Shown here in pieces: positions 1 to 5,126 of a stretch of 5,126 bases of DNA. Location: NCBI GenBank assembly GCA_964496755.1, contig CAZCBD010000182.1:1-5126 (forward strand), in the 5' to 3' direction. Every line of letters begins with the position of its first letter. Position 1 is the first letter of the stretch. Origin of the DNA: CAZCBD01 sp964496755 (GTDB lineage: Bacteria; Bacteroidota; Ignavibacteria; Ignavibacteriales; Melioribacteraceae). The notes beneath the pieces are model-generated. The model made no database searches. It was not told where the DNA came from and worked only from the letters and a program-made list of their open reading frames with translations. Made by a program: the position numbers and the translations under genes.

Positions 1-27
1 AGTCAAAAATTAAAAATTAATTATCAC
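1..27. other. Left-edge AT-rich stretch, coding status unresolved
   Basis: Contains two adjacent copies of AAAAATT (5-18). It has no in-frame stop relative to the membrane acyltransferase gene, so it may be either its leader or part of its coding sequence. No Shine-Dalgarno site or convincing promoter element can be recognised in so short a segment. Confidence 0.4.
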
Positions 28-1113
28 TTGAATACTTTAACTTCAAACCATCGAATTCTTTTCTTCGATTTACTTCGTGCTTTTGCTGTGTTAATGATGG
101 TGGAAGGGCATACGGTTCACGCATGTTTGTTATCAGAATATTTCAACACATCTTACATTGCATTTAATATTTGGAATTTTTTAAGGGGTTTCACAGCACC
201 GATATTTATGTTTACCTCCGGTTGTGTGTTTGCTTTTTTACTAAATGGAAATGGTCGTAAATCCGGAAATAATCCCCGCGTAAAAAAGGGAATTAAACGA
301 TTTATTCAGCTCTTAATTATCGGTTATTTGCTTCGGTATCCTACATATAAAATTTTTGACTTCTCAAGTGTTACTACCGAAGGCTGGAGAATATTTTTTG
401 CAGTAGATGCATTACATTTGATTGGAATTGGAATATTCATTTTGACATTAAATTATTTGATTTCAAAAAAAATAAGATTGAATTTTTTATATTTAAATTT
501 ATTTATATCAATATTAATATTGACCATATATCCCTTTGTGATTGTAATAAACTGGGTTGAAATTTTACCCATGCCTTTGGCCGCATATTTATCAAACTCA
601 ACAGGGTCAATATTTCCATTATTTCCTTGGTTGTTTTATGTGTTACTCGGCGGAACAATTGGAATTTATTTTTCGAAAAAAAATATTTCCACATTAAATA
701 AATCAAAAGATTATAGAATACTTTTTTTTGGTATGGTTTTAGTCCTTTTATCGTTGATTTTAAAAAACATTGATTACGATATTACTCGTTTATACTTTAT
801 TATATTTTTACGAAGCGGTGTTGTGTTGGTATTGATTTTCATTTTTCAATCGGTTGCACAGCTGGTTTCACCTAACTTGAAATTGTTTGCAATTATCGGA
901 AAGAATACTCTTCTGATTTATTCTATTCATGTTATTATTTTATATGGTTGCGCATGGCTGCCGGGTATTTATAAATTTTATGGAAACAAGTTTACAGTAG
1001 CCGAAACTTTTCTTGCAGTAATTATAATGGAATCTGCAATGATCATTTTAGTTTATTATATTGAAAGATTAAAAATTAAAAAAAATGTAAAATTAGTTGC
1101 AGATGAATCATGA
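28..1113 (+). CDS. Polytopic membrane protein, DUF1624/HGSNAT-like acyltransferase family
   Basis: A 361-residue, strongly hydrophobic protein with about ten probable membrane segments (roughly residues 10-30, 52-72, 90-103, 128-145, 152-176, 199-216, 230-246, 256-278, 285-307 and 325-346) and a basic C-terminal tail. It resembles the DUF1624 / heparan-alpha-glucosaminide N-acetyltransferase catalytic family: FFDLLRAFAVLMMVEGH near the N terminus (His28), GFTAPIFMFTSG at 54-65, DALHLIGIG at 127-135, FPLFPWLFYVLLGG at 196-209 and GKNTLLIYSIHV at 291-302. Members of that fold move acyl groups across or onto membrane-facing sugars; the substrate here is unknown, and acetylation of an envelope glycan or LPS part is inference. 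The start is uncertain: TTG at 28 is the only usual start codon in frame before the conserved motif, no Shine-Dalgarno site precedes it, and the frame stays open to base 1, so a start left of the window is possible. Its TGA overlaps the ruvB ATG by four bases. Confidence 0.75.
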   Translation: MNTLTSNHRILFFDLLRAFAVLMMVEGHTVHACLLSEYFNTSYIAFNIWNFLRGFTAPIFMFTSGCVFAFLLNGNGRKSGNNPRVKKGIKRFIQLLIIGYLLRYPTYKIFDFSSVTTEGWRIFFAVDALHLIGIGIFILTLNYLISKKIRLNFLYLNLFISILILTIYPFVIVINWVEILPMPLAAYLSNSTGSIFPLFPWLFYVLLGGTIGIYFSKKNISTLNKSKDYRILFFGMVLVLLSLILKNIDYDITRLYFIIFLRSGVVLVLIFIFQSVAQLVSPNLKLFAIIGKNTLLIYSIHVIILYGCAWLPGIYKFYGNKFTVAETFLAVIIMESAMIILVYYIERLKIKKNVKLVADES

Positions 1114-2147
1114 GTCGCTCAGAAAATTTAAATCCAACTCCAACAAACGAAGAAGTGGTAATTGAAAAAAAATTACGGCCGATGCGATTCGAAGAATTTT
1201 CAGGTCAGAAAAAAATAACTGATAATTTGAAAGTATTTATTGGAGCTGCAAAAAAAAGAAAAGATGCATTAGATCATGTTTTGCTTACGGGGCCACCCGG
1301 GTTGGGGAAAACCACTTTAGCATTTATTATAGCTAATGAACTTAATGTAAATATAAAAGTTACATCCGGTCCGGTTTTGGAAAAACCCGGAGATTTAGCA
1401 GGTTTACTTACTAATTTGGAAGAACATTCGGTTATTTTTATTGATGAAATTCATAGATTAAGTCCGGTTGTAGAAGAATATTTATATTCTGCAATGGAAG
1501 ATTTTACAATTGATATTATGATTGATTCCGGACCAAGTGCACGTTCTATTCAAATTCAACTACCCAAATACACTTTGATTGGCGCAACTACAAGAGCCGG
1601 ACTTTTAACAGCTCCTTTACGAGATCGATTCGGTATTAAGTCCCGCTTCGATTATTATGATTTCAATCTTTTATCAAAAATAATCAAAAGAAGCTCCGGA
1701 GTATTGAATGTTGAAATTGACGAGGATGCGGCGAATGAGATTGCAAGAAGATCCAGAGGAACACCAAGAATTGCAAACCGTCTTTTAAGACGTACGCGTG
1801 ATTTTGCTGATTATGAGAACATTGGTAGAATTAATTTGGCTATTGCTCAGAAAGCACTTAAAGCATTAGAGGTTGATGAGTTTGGTTTAGATGAAATGGA
1901 CAAGGATATAATTTTATCTATTATTGATAAGTTTGACGGAGGTCCGGTTGGACTTAATACTTTAGCTGTTTCTGTGAATGAAGATCCGGGAACATTAGAA
2001 GAAGTTTATGAACCCTTTTTAATTCAACAAGGTTTTCTTACAAGAACCCCCCGCGGTAGAGAAGCTACGAACAAAGCTTATGCTCGTTTTAATCGAGATA
2101 GAAGAGATAAAAAGGACACAAATCAAAAAAATTTATTTACGGATTAA
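1110..2147 (+). CDS. ruvB: RuvB, Holliday junction branch migration ATPase
   Basis: The AAA+ motor of the RuvAB complex, which drives branch migration of Holliday junctions in recombinational repair; it acts in the cytoplasm as hexamers flanking a RuvA-bound junction. At 345 residues it is of normal family length. Visible in order: LRPMRFEEFSGQ (22-33), Walker A GPPGLGKTT (61-69), Walker B and RuvB signature FIDEIHRL (110-117), sensor 1 GATTRAG (158-164), the arginine-finger stretch PLRDRFG (169-175), sensor 2 RGTPRIANRLLRR (216-228) and the C-terminal winged helix starting near GGPVGLNTLAVSVNEDPGTLEE (around 277-298) and ending TRTPRGREAT (311-320). No key residue is missing. The ATG shares ATGA with the stop of the upstream membrane gene, implying translational coupling, and there is no clear Shine-Dalgarno site. 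ruvA and ruvC are not in the window. The stop lies six bases before kdsA. Confidence 0.98.
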   Translation: MSRSENLNPTPTNEEVVIEKKLRPMRFEEFSGQKKITDNLKVFIGAAKKRKDALDHVLLTGPPGLGKTTLAFIIANELNVNIKVTSGPVLEKPGDLAGLLTNLEEHSVIFIDEIHRLSPVVEEYLYSAMEDFTIDIMIDSGPSARSIQIQLPKYTLIGATTRAGLLTAPLRDRFGIKSRFDYYDFNLLSKIIKRSSGVLNVEIDEDAANEIARRSRGTPRIANRLLRRTRDFADYENIGRINLAIAQKALKALEVDEFGLDEMDKDIILSIIDKFDGGPVGLNTLAVSVNEDPGTLEEVYEPFLIQQGFLTRTPRGREATNKAYARFNRDRRDKKDTNQKNLFTD

Positions 2148-2153
2148 TTATAA

Positions 2154-2969
2154 ATGCTTAAACTAAACAACATAAAAATTTCTAACGGCAATAAGTTGGT
2201 TTTGATTGCAGGACCTTGTGTAATTGAGTCTGAAAAGGCAATTATAACGATAGCAAAAAGATTAAAAGATATTACTGAAGAACTTGAGATTGATTTGATT
2301 TTCAAATCAAGTTTTAAAAAGGCAAACAGAACAAGTCTAAATTCATTTACCGGTCCCGGTATCGATAGGGGCATGGAAATATTGAACACCGTAAAACAGA
2401 AATTTGATTTACCAATATTAACAGATATTCACGAATCTCACGAGGCTGAAAAGATTGCGATGGTTGCTGATATTATTCAGATTCCGGCATTTCTGTGTAG
2501 GCAAACGGACTTACTGTTGGCAGCAGGAGAAACAAAAAAAATAATTAATATAAAAAAAGGTCAATTTTTAGCTCCTGAAAAAATGACTCACGCAATTGAA
2601 AAGGTTAAGTCAACAGGCAACAATAAAATTATGCTGACCGAAAGAGGTACCACTTTCGGATACAATAATTTGGTTGTTGATATGCGTGCATTGGAGATTA
2701 TGAAAAAATTAAATGTACCTGTTGTAATGGATGCAACACATTCCGTGCAAATGCCCGGAGGCGTAGGTTCAACAACCGAAGGTAATCCGGAATTTATTGA
2801 ACCGCTTGCAAAAGCTGCTGTTGCCATTGGTGTTGCCGCATTATTTTTGGAGGTGCATCCTAATCCCCCGAAAGCATTGAGTGATGCCGGTAGCCAATTG
2901 AAATTATCAGATTTAAAAAAATTAATGAATAAATTATTACAAATTGATAGAATTATTAAAAATTATTAA
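2154..2969 (+). CDS. kdsA: KdsA, 3-deoxy-8-phosphooctulonate synthase (metal-type)
   Basis: Condenses phosphoenolpyruvate with arabinose-5-phosphate to give Kdo-8-phosphate, the committed step to the inner-core sugar Kdo, in the cytoplasm. The 271-residue TIM-barrel protein shows LIAGPCVIES (17-26), FKSSFKKANRTS (50-61), ILTDIHES (88-95), IQIPAFLCRQTDLLLAAGET (108-127), INIKKGQFLAPEKM (131-144), LTERGTTFGYNNLVVDMRAL (161-180), ATHSVQMPGG (194-203), FLEVHPNP (231-238) and ALSDAGSQL (241-249). Cys22, His196, Glu233 and Asp244 match the four metal ligands of the Aquifex-type enzyme, where E. coli-type enzymes have Asn in place of the Cys, so a metal-dependent class is predicted. The KANR region has Lys55 where E. 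coli and Aquifex have Asp. The ATG at 2154 follows directly on an in-frame TAA (2151-2153), so it is the earliest possible start; no Shine-Dalgarno is visible. The last codons lie in a 10-bp tandem repeat. Confidence 0.97.
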   Translation: MLKLNNIKISNGNKLVLIAGPCVIESEKAIITIAKRLKDITEELEIDLIFKSSFKKANRTSLNSFTGPGIDRGMEILNTVKQKFDLPILTDIHESHEAEKIAMVADIIQIPAFLCRQTDLLLAAGETKKIINIKKGQFLAPEKMTHAIEKVKSTGNNKIMLTERGTTFGYNNLVVDMRALEIMKKLNVPVVMDATHSVQMPGGVGSTTEGNPEFIEPLAKAAVAIGVAALFLEVHPNPPKALSDAGSQLKLSDLKKLMNKLLQIDRIIKNY

Positions 2970-2970
2970 A
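2951..2970 (+). repeat. Perfect 10-bp tandem duplication at the kdsA 3' end
   Basis: Two exact head-to-tail copies of AATTATTAAA occupy 2951-2960 and 2961-2970. The second copy provides the final Asn-Tyr codons and the TAA of kdsA. Because the unit is not a multiple of three, removing one copy would shift the frame and extend kdsA to a TGA at 2992-2994, past the kdsD start. Whether this is a recent duplication or chance in AT-rich DNA cannot be decided from one sequence. Confidence 0.8.
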
Positions 2971-2976
2971 CATAGC

Positions 2977-2989
2977 GGGAAAGAAATTG
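2977..2989 (+). promoter_or_regulatory. Weak ribosome binding site and TTG start of kdsD
   Basis: GGGAAAG at 2977-2983 stands close upstream of TTG at 2987 and is the nearest thing to a Shine-Dalgarno element in the window, though the spacing is short. It supports TTG as the start: in this frame a TAA lies at 2957-2959, no ATG or GTG lies between it and the TTG, and the next in-frame ATG (codon 75) falls inside the SIS domain, after the active-site GVGKSG. Confidence 0.5.
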
Positions 2990-3964
2990 TCTGAAGATCA
3001 AATAATTCAAGTTGGAAAAAATGTAATAAAAGCAGAAGCCAAATCTGTTTCTGCATTAGAAAAAAATATTAATAAGAGCTTTGTTAAAGCTATTGATGCA
3101 ATTTACAATTCAACCGGTAGAGTAGTATTTAGCGGTGTCGGGAAATCGGGGTTAATTGCCAGAAAAATTGTAGCTACATTTAATTCAACGGGAACGCCGG
3201 CTATTTTTATGCATCCGACTGATGCAATGCACGGCGACTTGGGAATGGTACGTAAAGATGATTCTGTGATTCTTATTTCCAAAAGCGGAAATACAGAGGA
3301 GCTAATTGAATTAATTTTTATGTTGAAAAGATTAGGAGTAATTACAATTGCAATGGTTGGCAATTTGGAAAGTAAAATGGCAGAGCTATGTGATATTGTT
3401 TTGAATGTTAGTGTGGAAGAAGAGGCTTGTCCGTTAGATCTGGCTCCTACCTCATCAACAACTGCAGCTTTGGTAATGGGTGATGCACTGGCAGTGGCAT
3501 TAATTGAAAAACGTGGTTTCACGGCAGATGATTTTGCCTTATTACATCCCGGAGGCAGTCTCGGAAAAAGACTGTCGCTTAAAATATCCGAAATTATGAT
3601 TCATGGTGATGATGTGCCTATTGTAAAAATAAATTCACCAATTAATGAAGTGATTTTTTCAATTACTTCTAAACGATTAGGTATTACTATTGTTGTTGAT
3701 AATATGAATAAACTTTCGGGAATAATAACGGATGGTGATTTAAGAAGACTTTTGGAAAAAACACTTGATATTAGTGGTTATTCGGCTACCGATGTTATGA
3801 CCGAAAACCCCAAAACAATAACAAAGGATTTATTAGCTTCCTTTGCGTTGCAAAAAATGGAGTCGCATAAAATAACTTCTTTAATTGTAGTTGATAGTGA
3901 AAATAAACCCGAGGGGGTTATTCATTTGCATGATTTGGTAAAATTAGGATTGCAAAGAAGATGA
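2987..3964 (+). CDS. kdsD: KdsD/KpsF-type arabinose-5-phosphate isomerase
   Basis: Interconverts ribulose-5-phosphate and arabinose-5-phosphate in the cytoplasm, supplying the sugar substrate of KdsA encoded just upstream. The 325-residue protein has the usual layout: an SIS sugar-isomerase domain (about 28-190) followed by two CBS domains (about 200-258 and 266-323). Diagnostic stretches are SGVGKSGLIARK (49-60), FMHPTDAMHGDLGMV (74-88), ISKSGNTEEL (97-106), EACPLDLAPTSSTTAALVMG (146-165) and LLHPGGSLGKRL (185-196). Lys53, Glu105, Glu146 and His187 align with the residues implicated in catalysis in E. coli KdsD (Lys59, Glu111, Glu152, His193). The CBS pair carries the expected SGIITDGDLRRLL (244-256) and EGVIHLHDLVKLGL (309-322). 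The start is TTG, 17 bases after the kdsA stop. Its TGA overlaps the lptC ATG by four bases. A paralogue such as GutQ has the same architecture, but placement beside kdsA and lptC favours the Kdo role. Confidence 0.96.
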   Translation: MSEDQIIQVGKNVIKAEAKSVSALEKNINKSFVKAIDAIYNSTGRVVFSGVGKSGLIARKIVATFNSTGTPAIFMHPTDAMHGDLGMVRKDDSVILISKSGNTEELIELIFMLKRLGVITIAMVGNLESKMAELCDIVLNVSVEEEACPLDLAPTSSTTAALVMGDALAVALIEKRGFTADDFALLHPGGSLGKRLSLKISEIMIHGDDVPIVKINSPINEVIFSITSKRLGITIVVDNMNKLSGIITDGDLRRLLEKTLDISGYSATDVMTENPKTITKDLLASFALQKMESHKITSLIVVDSENKPEGVIHLHDLVKLGLQRR

Positions 3965-4494
3965 AAAAGTTTTTCCCTCTAATTTTATTTTTTTTAATAG
4001 CTTGCAATCAGAGTAAGATTGAACCTGTTATTAATACACAATTTGGAAATGAAAAAATTCCTGTACAGGAAAGTTGGAACTCTAAAGTTTATATTTATGA
4101 GCTTAATAAAAAAAAGGCAATTGTTTATTCAACATATTTAAAAAAATTTGAAAAACCGGCTGAAACCTTACTTGAGAATATGAAAGTCGAGTTTTATGAC
4201 GAAAATGAAAATCTATCTTCCGTTTTAACTTCAAGAAAAGGACGAATTGACGATAAAACCAAAGATATGTTTGCCCTTGATAGTGTTATTGTAAAAAGCG
4301 ACAGTGGTATTACTCTTTATTCAGATGAATTGATGTGGAAAAATAAAGACCGGAAAATTGTTTCAACTCTTTATATTAAAATTATAACTAAAGATGAAAC
4401 AATCGAAGGTTATGGGTTTGAGTCCGATCAGAATCTTAAAAACTACAAAATTTTTGAACCAATAGTAAATTCGAATAAAAAAGTTGAAAAATAA
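3961..4494 (+). CDS. lptC: LptC-like LPS export protein, probable lipoprotein
   Basis: LptC takes LPS from the LptB2FG transporter at the inner membrane and hands it to the LptA bridge. This 177-residue protein fits that family: a beta-rich body with MKVEFYDENENLSSVLTSRK (74-93), ALDSVIVKSDSGITLYSDEL (105-124), MWKNKDRKIVS (125-135) and the closing IEGYGFESDQNL (148-159). E. coli LptC is held by an N-terminal transmembrane helix. Here MKKFFPLILFFLIAC ends in a lipobox (Leu-Ile-Ala-Cys15) followed by Asn-Gln, so the mature protein is probably lipidated on Cys15. The ATG overlaps the kdsD stop as ATGA, and the 3' end overlaps the next gene by 11 bases. The strongest support is the combination of fold-like sequence pattern and position between kdsD and an LptA-like gene. 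Sequence conservation in LptC is low in general, so the motif evidence alone would be moderate. Confidence 0.88.
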   Translation: MKKFFPLILFFLIACNQSKIEPVINTQFGNEKIPVQESWNSKVYIYELNKKKAIVYSTYLKKFEKPAETLLENMKVEFYDENENLSSVLTSRKGRIDDKTKDMFALDSVIVKSDSGITLYSDELMWKNKDRKIVSTLYIKIITKDETIEGYGFESDQNLKNYKIFEPIVNSNKKVEK

Positions 4495-5092
4495 CTTACT
4501 CAAAATATTTTTAATTTTTCTTTTTACTTCAATTTTATTTGCACAATTAGAAAAAGGTAAACTGAAGATTACAGGCAAAACTTTGCAAGGCAAGGTTTTA
4601 AATGGCGAAGATGTTCGTGAAGTTCGCGGAGATGTTCATATCTATCAGGATGATATTATTATTACTTGTGACGTTGCCGTTAGGTATCTAAAAAAGAATG
4701 ATGTTGAATTAATCGGGAATGTTGTTCTAAAAAAAGATACTGTTGTTTTATTTACCGACTACGCATATTATCAGGCAAATAATAAAATAGTATTTTCAAA
4801 TGCGGGCATATTATTAAACGATGGAAAGAATATTTTATCGGCAAAAATAGGACATTATTTTATTGACGAAGACAGAAGCGAATTTGAAGAAGATGTTTTA
4901 ATGTTTAACAATATTTCTCATTTAACTTCCGATAAATTAATTTATTGGAATAAAGATGATCAAAGTTTGGCACGTGGTAATGTTATTGTTCGTGATACTG
5001 CTTCAGTAATCAGATGTGATTCAATGCATAGTTTTAACGGCAATAAAACTATTTATGCTAATAAAAAACAGCTTATTAACGATAAATGTTAA
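4484..5092 (+). CDS. lptA: OstA/LptA-like exported LPS-transport protein
   Basis: A 202-residue exported protein of the OstA/LptA superfamily, the periplasmic beta-jellyroll bridge that shields the acyl chains of LPS on its way to LptD. Residues 1-20 form a signal peptide (MKNNLLKIFLIFLFTSILFA, likely cut before Gln21). From 49 to 192 there are five repeats of 28-30 residues, each opening with a GDV/GNV/EDV-like strand and carrying a Thr/Ser/Cys-Asp plus aromatic pattern, as expected for stacked beta strands. The start is TTG at 4484, 11 bases inside lptC: an in-frame TAA at 4466-4468 lies upstream, no ATG or GTG is available, and the next ATG is codon 140. The protein ends only ten residues after the last repeat, in Asp-Lys-Cys. 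Bacteroidota OstA-like proteins are often longer, so this could be a natural short LptA or a shortened version. The symbol rests on synteny after lptC and on the repeat pattern. Confidence 0.82.
   Translation: MKNNLLKIFLIFLFTSILFAQLEKGKLKITGKTLQGKVLNGEDVREVRGDVHIYQDDIIITCDVAVRYLKKNDVELIGNVVLKKDTVVLFTDYAYYQANNKIVFSNAGILLNDGKNILSAKIGHYFIDEDRSEFEEDVLMFNNISHLTSDKLIYWNKDDQSLARGNVIVRDTASVIRCDSMHSFNGNKTIYANKKQLINDKC
4628..5059 (+). repeat. Five degenerate 28-30-residue repeats in the OstA-like protein
   Basis: Protein-level repeats, not DNA repeats, at residues 49-77, 78-105, 106-135, 136-164 and 165-192. Each opens with a short strand (GDVHIY, GNVVLK, NAGILL, EDVLMF, GNVIVR), has a central segment such as TCDVAVRY, FTDYAYY, LSAKIGHY, LTSDKLIY or IRCDSMHS, and closes with a charged turn plus short strand. 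This matches the stacked-strand jellyroll expected for LptA/OstA domains; the alignment is by eye. Confidence 0.6.
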
Positions 5093-5126
5093 TCAACAAC
5101 CTGGAGTGTATCCACAAGACTGGACA
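5086..5126 (+). CDS. Possible start of the next gene, cut by the window edge (lptB candidate)
   Basis: ATG at 5086-5088 overlaps the stop of the OstA-like gene by seven bases (ATGTTAA) and stays open to the right edge, giving MLINNLECIHKTG. An in-frame TAA at 5083-5085 sits directly before it, so it would be a true N terminus. The fragment weakly resembles the first strand of ABC-transporter ATPases (a NL-x-x-I-x-K pattern), and lptB commonly follows lptC-lptA, so lptB is the natural candidate. Thirteen codons cannot prove a family. A second open frame beginning at ATG 5055 also reaches the edge, and noncoding sequence is possible as well. Confidence 0.3.
   Translation, partial: MLINNLECIHKTG

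Noticed and set aside
1..27. Promoter or terminator at the left edge
   Set aside because: The segment is simply AT-rich, lacks a recognisable -10/-35 or Bacteroidota-type -7/-33 pair and any hairpin, and may be coding.
2087..2153. Possible hairpin or promoter between ruvB and kdsA
   Set aside because: Only six bases separate the genes and the surrounding bases are ruvB coding sequence; no stem or promoter motif stands out.
2144..2389. Minus-strand open frame of 81 codons at the ruvB-kdsA junction
   Set aside because: It is antisense to the conserved N-terminal part of kdsA, with no family resemblance or ribosome site; treated as a shadow.
3103..3522. Open reading frame of 139 codons on the minus strand opposite kdsD
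   Set aside because: It lies wholly inside the strongly conserved SIS domain of kdsD, its product has no recognisable motif, and such antisense frames are expected opposite a coding gene.
5055..5126. Frameshift joining the ostA-like gene to the frame starting at 5055
   Set aside because: The five repeats end cleanly before the stop, and the alternative frame shows no further repeat in the visible 24 codons. Without sequence past the edge there is no positive evidence for a frameshift.
5100..5126. Short inverted repeat TGGA-N5-TCCA near the right edge, considered as a terminator
   Set aside because: The stem is only four base pairs with no T-run after it, so it does not support a terminator.

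Overview
This 5.1 kb window is a compact block of six complete or near-complete genes, all on the + strand, plus a possible seventh cut by the right edge. DNA is AT-rich (roughly one third G+C by eye). Junctions are overlaps or gaps of at most 17 bases, so it reads as one polycistronic unit with no visible internal terminator or room for an ordinary promoter. Strong Shine-Dalgarno sites are absent and two or three genes start at TTG. A metal-type KdsA, a lipoprotein-type LptC and an OstA-like LptA point to a Gram-negative, LPS-making member of the Bacteroidota/Chlorobiota/Ignavibacteriota group. Ignavibacteria-like is my best guess, but it is inference without any database search.

Layout from left to right: a polytopic membrane protein of the DUF1624/HGSNAT-like acyltransferase type (28-1113); ruvB, the Holliday-junction branch-migration motor (1110-2147); kdsA, Kdo-8-phosphate synthase (2154-2969); kdsD, arabinose-5-phosphate isomerase with SIS and two CBS domains (2987-3964); lptC as a probable lipoprotein (3961-4494); and an OstA/LptA-like exported protein built from five repeats of about 29 residues (4484-5092). 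An ATG at 5086 overlapping the last stop may open the next gene; by synteny lptB is the first candidate, but only about 13 codons are visible.

Functionally, four consecutive genes serve the outer membrane. KdsD makes arabinose-5-phosphate from ribulose-5-phosphate, KdsA condenses it with phosphoenolpyruvate to Kdo-8-phosphate, and LptC and the LptA-like protein form part of the periplasmic bridge that carries finished LPS outward. The order resembles the E. coli kdsD-kdsC-lptC-lptA-lptB cluster, except that kdsC (the Kdo-8-phosphate phosphatase) is absent and kdsA stands upstream of kdsD. The membrane acyltransferase could modify an envelope glycan, but its substrate cannot be read from sequence. 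ruvB appears to be a housekeeping passenger coupled to its neighbour.

I found no mobile element, CRISPR array, RNA gene or clearly novel system. The points most worth a second look are the perfect 10-bp tandem duplication that supplies the kdsA stop, the missing kdsC, the lysine in the KdsA KANR motif, the repeat architecture and abrupt end of the OstA-like protein, and the unassigned membrane acyltransferase.
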